Shown: positions 59,487 to 64,000 of the stretch, one piece after another
Numbering within the stretch: position 1 is the first letter of the stretch
How the letters are laid out: each line of letters starts with the position of its first letter
Source: Acorus gramineus
Lineage: Eukaryota; Streptophyta; Magnoliopsida; Acorales; Acoraceae
DNA: 64,000 nt
NCBI GenBank assembly: GCA_030737835.1
Contig: JAUJYN010000013.1
Span: forward strand, 4,391,354 to 4,455,353
Direction: 5' to 3'
Made by a program: the position numbers and the translations under genes
Notes under the pieces: generated by a model
Databases searched by the model: none
The model's input: only the letters and a program-made list of their open reading frames with translations
What the model was told of the DNA's origin: nothing

Positions 59487-60336
59487 ATATGTGAGGTGGA
59501 TGTTTTCCCCCTTCAGTTAAATTTGTAAATCTCTTAGAAAAATGAACTTGAACTAAATAAACTTTTTAGCTATGCTTCTACTCTCTCAATGGTTGTATAG
59601 GAAATAATATACAATGGCTCATAATGACTCACAATGATTGTGCTTGACTTAATGAATGACTGAGCCTTTAGAGTGCTATCGCGCGACCTCTTTATAGGCT
59701 GCCTACTTATCCCTTGGGGATCAAGTCACACGCAGTTCCTTTATTGCATGCCCTTGTAACCGCCTTGCCACTAAGTGTTTAGTGGGCTTTTTTTCAGGGA
59801 AACTCCCTCAACATTTATGCTCCACGTCGGTCCTTGATTACCCACGTTCTGCTGGTAATGGGCCTTAAATGCCACCTTGACAGTTACAGGCGTTAGTGGT
59901 CTTCTGACCATTTCTTCATTCTGTTCAAGGTCTCTTGATATACTAGCCTGTACGTTTCATAGCATGTCCGCAAGGAGTAAGGTCGATCAACCAGACCTTG
60001 TGTCTGGTCGTGCCTTAGACTATTCGATTTCAAGGAGTAAGGTCGACCGACCAGACCTCGTGTCTGGTCGTGCCTTAGACTGCTCGCTTTCGAGGAGTAA
60101 GGTCGACTGACCAGACCTCGTGTCTGGTCATGCCTTAGACTGCTCGTTTTGTGAGGTGCCCAACTGTCCGACTAGACCCCGGATCTAGTCGTGTCAGCAC
60201 ATTCGGGAGAGTCATCATGACTAAGGATTGGAACTCAGATTTGTGGGTCCCACAGTAGGCCCACATCCATCCTGGTGTGACACGTCATCCCTGATATGAC
60301 ACGTGTCGTGGTGAGGATTTTTATCTCCACAATATG
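59487..60336 (+). mobile_element. Solo LTR, 840 bp, with target duplication ATATG
   Basis: LTR 59492-60331 from TGAGGTGGATGTTTTCCC to TTATCTCCACA, flanked by perfect 5-bp duplications ATATG at 59487-59491 and 60332-60336. A second copy of the family is at 62302-63038. Holds three 60-bp repeats at 59971-60150. Orientation is assumed from the TG...CA ends, which are symmetric, so it is provisional. Confidence 0.83.
59971..60150 (+). repeat. 60-bp minisatellite, three units
   Basis: Exact 60-bp period (59971, 60031, 60091). Each unit has GGAGTAAGGTCGAC, GACCAGACCTCGTGTCTGG and CGTGCCTTAGACTGC. The related solo LTR at 62302-63038 has only two diverged units (about 62725-62840). Confidence 0.88.
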
Positions 60337-60972
60337 TTTTTATGAATCCTTTTAAAATCTAGGGTTTTGAATAAAAGGATATCATGCCAGGTATAATAAT
60401 ATATCTCTTGCGGTTTTCAAAGGATTTTACAAAGTATAATCAGACCTTGAGTGTATCAAGTGTTTTAACGTTTCATCAATATTTTTATCGTTTTTCCATA
60501 AGCTAGGGTTTCGAATGGATTTTCAATATACGATCTTCGATCTATCTCACAAATATTTTGTATCTCTTTACCTATTATGTATTACTTTTATACCTATGTT
60601 AGTTCTAGAGTTTTCAAAGATGTTTTCAATGAATTTTGTTTGGTTTTAATCAGATTTTCGTACGCATGATTTGATTTCAATATGAGTTCTTTATTGTTTT
60701 ACAACGTCTAAATGACTCATATATGTATGTAAATCATAAAAGGTATTTGGTTGTTTTAACAAAAAATAAATAGAGTTTTTGGATTGGTTTTAATTGGATT
60801 TCTTATACGCATGATTTGATTTCGTGATGAGTTTTTTTCTGTTTTACGCCGTTTTAAACGACTCGTATATGGTTTTCGAATGATAGAAGGTGTTAGGATG
60901 TTTTAATAAAAATTAGGGTTTCTTGCCTTTTGCATCGGGACGGCTTCATTGAGAGTCATTGGGCACATTATG

Positions 60973-61027
60973 GACGGCTCCTAGAGGAGCCGTCGGTCTG
61001 TAAGGGACGGCCCCAAGAGGAGCCGTC
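60973..61027. repeat. Tandem GGAGCCGTC palindromes
   Basis: GACGGCTCCT and AGGAGCCGTC face each other across two bases at 60973-60994, and a second, slightly mismatched hairpin (GACGGCCCC / AGGAGCCGTC) follows at 61006-61027. Confidence 0.7.
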
Positions 61028-62296
61028 GGTCTGCCTTTGGACGACTCTGCCAAGAGCCGTTAGTTTTTTATGAGTACAGGTGTCATCAAGTCCCGTACTG
61101 TTTGCGCATATTGTGACCTAGTCATATTATTTCAGGTTTGGTTAGATTGCTATAGATTGGTTGTTGGTTGTTGGTTGTTGGACCGGAGGTGAGTGGGTTT
61201 AGTCTCCTATGTAGTTTTGGAAGGATTTTATGAATGATTTTAAAAGCTATTTTATGTATAATCTCGAGCATGTCATATTATATAGGCTGATGCCTTATTA
61301 CGTATTTGTTTTGGGAGTATTAAATTTTGAATCTATCGCATGCATATGTTTTGGGATAAAATAAGTGTTGATCATGCATGCATCGCATCGCCTAGGTGGT
61401 GCAGCCTAGGTGGCTCAGTCTAGGTGACTGTGGTTTAGAATGGACCCAAGTTTAGGTGACTTTGTCTAGATGACACGATTTTCAGAGCAAAATCCTTGCG
61501 GCTAGGTGTCGTAGATGACTAGGTGTCATGGAATACGGGCATGCGTATTCGTTGCATTCATACGCATCATGTGTTTTGACTGGATCTTGAGACATGCATC
61601 TTGAAATGAGATTTCTATTAAGTTTTAGTTTATTGAAAAATTTACTATATTTGTAAATGTCATTTTATTGAATATTGCAAATGGTTCATTACGATATATT
61701 ATTGAAGAATATTATTTTGTGATATCAATTATTATTGGGACTTAAAGGTTCATTCACTGAGCGTGTGGTTGCTCACCCCTCATTATTTTCCCCTTTCAGA
61801 TTTAAAGGCTTAGATTGGTGGATCTCGTGTAGCTGCGAACGAGATCGTGGGTGCGAGAACGTTAGACTTGCTTGGTCGAAGGACTTGATAAATTTCATTT
61901 GGCATGTAGTTGGTTCATCTTCCTAGTAACCATGTTTATGTCAAGTTGTATATCTTTTTATGTATAAGTTATATCCAGACACATTGGGAGTATTGTTGAA
62001 ATCTTAGATGTTTTAGTATCTTTGAAGAATGAAGTTTATTTTAGTATTGTTTTATTTTATCTCTGGAAAAAGAAAACTATGAGATTAGAGGAATTAAGTT
62101 ACCGCAACCGGATTTCACACTTCAAAATGGAGTCATGGATTTGGGGGCGTTAAAGAAGTGGTATATGGCCCATTGAGGGGGAAGCCTAACAGTCCCAAGA
62201 GGCCCATGCATCAGGTTGAGGGTGAGGTTTCGTGTTTAGTCTCATATCGCATAATGAGATGAGATAGTTTGTGCTTATATGTGAGCACAGCTCTTA

Positions 62297-63043
62297 GACA
62301 CTGAGGAAGATAATTTTCCCTACAAGAAGTGGGATTAAAACTTGGATTGGACTTTTTGTGGGAAAAAAAAATTAATTTGGTAGCTTGAATCTGTCTTTTT
62401 CTGTCTCAATGACTGACTAGGCCTTTAGAGTGCTATCACGCGACCTCTTTATAGGCTGCCTACGTACCTTGGGGATCAAGTCACACGTAGTTCCTTAATT
62501 ATCTTTGTAACTGTCTTGCCACTAAGTGTTTAGTGGGATTTTTTTTCAGGGAAACGTTTCCCATGTTTATGCTCCACGTAGGACCCTTAATTACCCACGT
62601 TTCGTAGGTAGTGGGCCTTAATTGTCAACTTAGCAGTTACAGGCATTTCATCCCTTTGACCGTTTCTTCAGTCTGTCTGTGGCCCTTTGGCCTACTCGTT
62701 TACCCGTCACCTCTTTTGAGTGTATTTGCGAGATGGAAGATCACCTGGCCATACCTCTTGTCTGGTCGCGTCTTCTATGCTTGTACGCGAGGAGCAAGGT
62801 CGTCCAACCAAACCTCTTGCCTGGTCGTGCCTTAATTGCTCGGGGTAGTATTCTTTTGCGAGGTGCTTGACTGTCCGACTAGACCCTGGATCTCGTCGTG
62901 TTAACGCATTTGGGAAAGTCATCATTGCTCAGAATCCGGACTCTGATTCGCGGGGCCCACGCATGGCCCATATTCATCTGGGTGTGATACATCAATTATG
63001 GCATGACACGTGTTGTGGAGCGAATTTTTACCTCCACACACAC
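62297..63043 (+). mobile_element. Solo LTR, 737 bp, nested in TRIM 1
   Basis: LTR 62302-63038 from TGAGGAAGATAATTTTCCC to TTTTTACCTCCACA, with GACAC before and CACAC after. The intact TRIM LTR shows CACAC once at this site, so the duplication is CACAC with one later change. Same family as 59492-60331. Confidence 0.82.
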
Positions 63044-63282
63044 CAAGATGCGTTTTAAACCCATGAGCCCATTTAGGGGCAAAGCGAACAATTTCTTGTT
63101 GTGTAAGCCTGGGGCATTACAATTGATATCAGAGCATGTCTATTTCACGATGGTGGGTGCGGCCCCACACGAGGACATGTGGCCCATTAAGGGGGATGAT
63201 TGTGATGCATGGCCCATTGAGGGGGAAGCCCAACAGTCCCAAGAGGCCCATGGATCAAGTTGAGGGTGAGGGTTTGGTGTTT

Positions 63283-63325
63283 AGTCCCACATCGCCTAAT
63301 GGGAGAAGATAGTCTGTGCTTATAT
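63283..63325 (+). promoter_or_regulatory. snRNA-type promoter in a TRIM LTR (USE plus TATA)
   Basis: AGTCCCACATCG at 63283-63294 is an exact match to the plant upstream sequence element of U-snRNA genes (RTCCCACATCG). TTATAT follows at 63320-63325 with 25 bp between. In plant snRNA genes about 24 bp spacing is the RNA polymerase III arrangement and about 34 bp the polymerase II arrangement. The same pair is present in TRIM 2 on the minus strand (63539-63550 with 63508-63513). Confidence 0.6.
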
Positions 63326-63408
63326 GTGAGCACAGCTCTTACACACCAAGACGTGTTTTAAAGCCGTGAGCCGATTTAAGGACAAAGCGATACGAATCGA
63401 TCTCAAAT

Positions 63409-63891
63409 TATAATGCCCCAGGCTTACACAGCAAGAAATTATCCGCTTTGCCCCTAAATGGGCTCACGGGATTAAAACGTGTCTTGGTGTGTAAGAGTTG
63501 TGCTCACATATAAGCACAGACTATCTCCTCCCATTAGGCGATGTGGGACTAAACACCCTCACCTGATCCATGGGCCTCTTGGGACTCTTGGGCCTGAGCC
63601 AGGCGTCACAATCACCCCTCCTAATAGGCCACATGTCCTCGTGTGGGGCCACACCCACCATCGTGAAATGGACAGGCTCTGATACCAAATGTAACGCTCC
63701 AGGCTTACATAGTAAGAAATTGTCCGCTTTGCCCCTAAATGGACTCACGACCTTAAAACGCGTCTTGATGTGTAAGAGATGTGCTCACATATAAGCACAG
63801 ACTATCTCTTTCTATTAGGCGATATGGGACTAAACACCCTCACCCAATCCATGGGTTTCTTGGGACTCTTAGGCCTAGGGCAGGCGTCACA
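63409..63891 (-). mobile_element. TRIM element 2, full length (483 bp)
   Basis: Two 202-bp LTRs (63409-63610 and 63690-63891) enclose only 79 bp (63611-63689). On the minus strand the LTR starts TGTGACGCC and ends GTTACA; the primer site TGGTATCAGAGC is at 63676-63687, two bases from the 5' LTR, and a purine-rich tract (AGGAGGGG) precedes the other LTR. No clear 5-bp target duplication (CAAAT against ATTGT), so flanks may have been rearranged by neighbouring TRIM copies. It codes for nothing and would depend on another element's enzymes. Confidence 0.85.
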
Positions 63892-63894
63892 ATT

Positions 63895-64000
63895 GTGACA
63901 CCCAGCCCATTGAGGGGGAGGCCCAACAGTCCCAAGAGGCCCATGGATTGGGTGAGGGTGAGGGTTTGGTATTTAGTCCCACATCGCCTAATGAGAGGAG
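63895..64000 (+). mobile_element. TRIM element 3, LTR start cut by the window edge
   Basis: Starts TGTGACACCCAGCCC, in opposite orientation to and head-to-head with TRIM 2, and includes the GTCCCACATCG element before the window ends. Confidence 0.75.

Larger units (their letters stand above)
58349..62154 (+). mobile_element. Ty3/Gypsy 5' LTR, element truncated at its primer-binding site
   Basis: Starts TGTAACGACTATGG and ends GGGGGCGTTAAA; GAAG follows, then TGGTAT at 62159-62164, the first half of the Met-tRNA primer site, after which TRIM sequence begins. Without the nested solo LTR (59492-60331) it is about 2.96 kb, similar to the other Gypsy LTRs here. It has three 30-bp repeats (58588-58677), GGAGCCGTC palindromes (60973-61027) and the CACTGAGCGTGTGG...CTCACCCCTC motif at 61754-61782. 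Open frames inside are short and non-coding by appearance. Confidence 0.72.
62165..63389 (+). mobile_element. TRIM element 1, interrupted by a solo LTR and truncated at both ends
   Basis: First LTR in two parts (62165-62301 and 63039-63121), a 79-bp internal region (63122-63200) with primer site TGATATCAGAGC at 63124-63135 (one change from the standard), and a second LTR from 63201 (TGTGATGCATGGCCC) to about 63389. LTR and internal sizes match TRIM 2. No coding region, as usual for terminal-repeat retrotransposons in miniature. Confidence 0.8.

Noticed and set aside
59492..63038. One retrotransposon with LTRs at 59492-60331 and 62302-63038
   Set aside because: Each copy has its own target duplication (ATATG and CACAC) and interrupts a different host element, so they are separate solo LTRs.
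1..64000. tRNA, rRNA and CRISPR features
   Set aside because: I noticed no tRNA cloverleaf signature, rRNA segment or spaced-repeat array. The TGGTATCAGAGC strings are retrotransposon primer sites, not tRNA genes. A tRNA scan would be decisive and was not possible here.

Overview
The window looks like nuclear DNA from a eudicot plant, probably one with a large, repeat-rich genome. It has AT-rich intergenic DNA, intron-split genes, a family of plant-only cell-wall receptor exons, and layered plant transposons (Ty3/Gypsy LTRs with an initiator-Met tRNA primer site, PIF/Harbinger, hAT, Mutator-like, TRIM). I cannot name the species. Domain and family names come from motifs I recognise by eye; no search was run.

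Host genes. All recognisable host genes are on the minus strand and belong to one family, LRK10-like (leaf rust 10 locus) receptor kinases. Six large first exons each encode a signal peptide, a GUB_WAK_bind-type ectodomain and a C-terminal WAK-associated cysteine module: 130-859, 4715-5426, 8387-9140, 13417-14191, 46798-47616 and 55994-56768. Only the last can be joined to downstream exons inside the window: a 36-nt exon (51874-51909) and a transmembrane plus kinase exon (50563-51692). The phases fit and give a 646-residue receptor with a 4.1 kb first intron. The other five have no kinase behind them inside the window; the leftmost runs off the edge. A seventh copy survives only as a fragment (about 55455-55600). 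This is a birth-and-death receptor cluster built from interchangeable phase-1 ectodomain exons.

Layout. 1-14.2 kb: four ectodomain exons, one hAT non-autonomous element (3044-3864, exact 8-bp target duplication) and one Tourist element (12480-12802). 14.8-16.5 kb: a 577-bp tandem duplication that also copied half of an ATCGAT-rich hAT-like element. 16758-37551: a PIF/Harbinger transposon whose body is split by about 16 kb of Ty3/Gypsy DNA. Its right half keeps a Myb/SANT-like ORF1 (N-terminus lost), an intron-containing DDE transposase with all catalytic residues, and a third gene encoding a GRF zinc finger plus a membrane segment. The Gypsy block is a partial LTR-internal-LTR tandem. Inside its internal region sit two complete solo LTRs in opposite orientation, each with a perfect 5-bp target duplication, the second inserted into the target duplication of the first. 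39.7-43.4 kb: a 96-bp retroposed insert, then a Mutator-like element carrying two arrays of about 92-bp hairpin units. 46-56.8 kb: the remaining receptor genes with hAT and Tourist elements. 57.8-64 kb: a foldback element, a Gypsy 5' LTR cut at its primer-binding site, two solo LTRs of another family, and three very small TRIM copies whose LTRs carry an snRNA-type promoter (USE plus TATA).

How parts work together. The receptor is expected at the plasma membrane, binding wall polysaccharide or another apoplastic ligand outside and signalling through a non-RD kinase inside. Orphan ectodomains could be secreted decoys, pseudogenes, or alternative first exons spliced to a kinase outside the window. 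The Harbinger ORF1 and transposase normally act together in transposition; here ORF1 is broken and the transposase reading frame is open.
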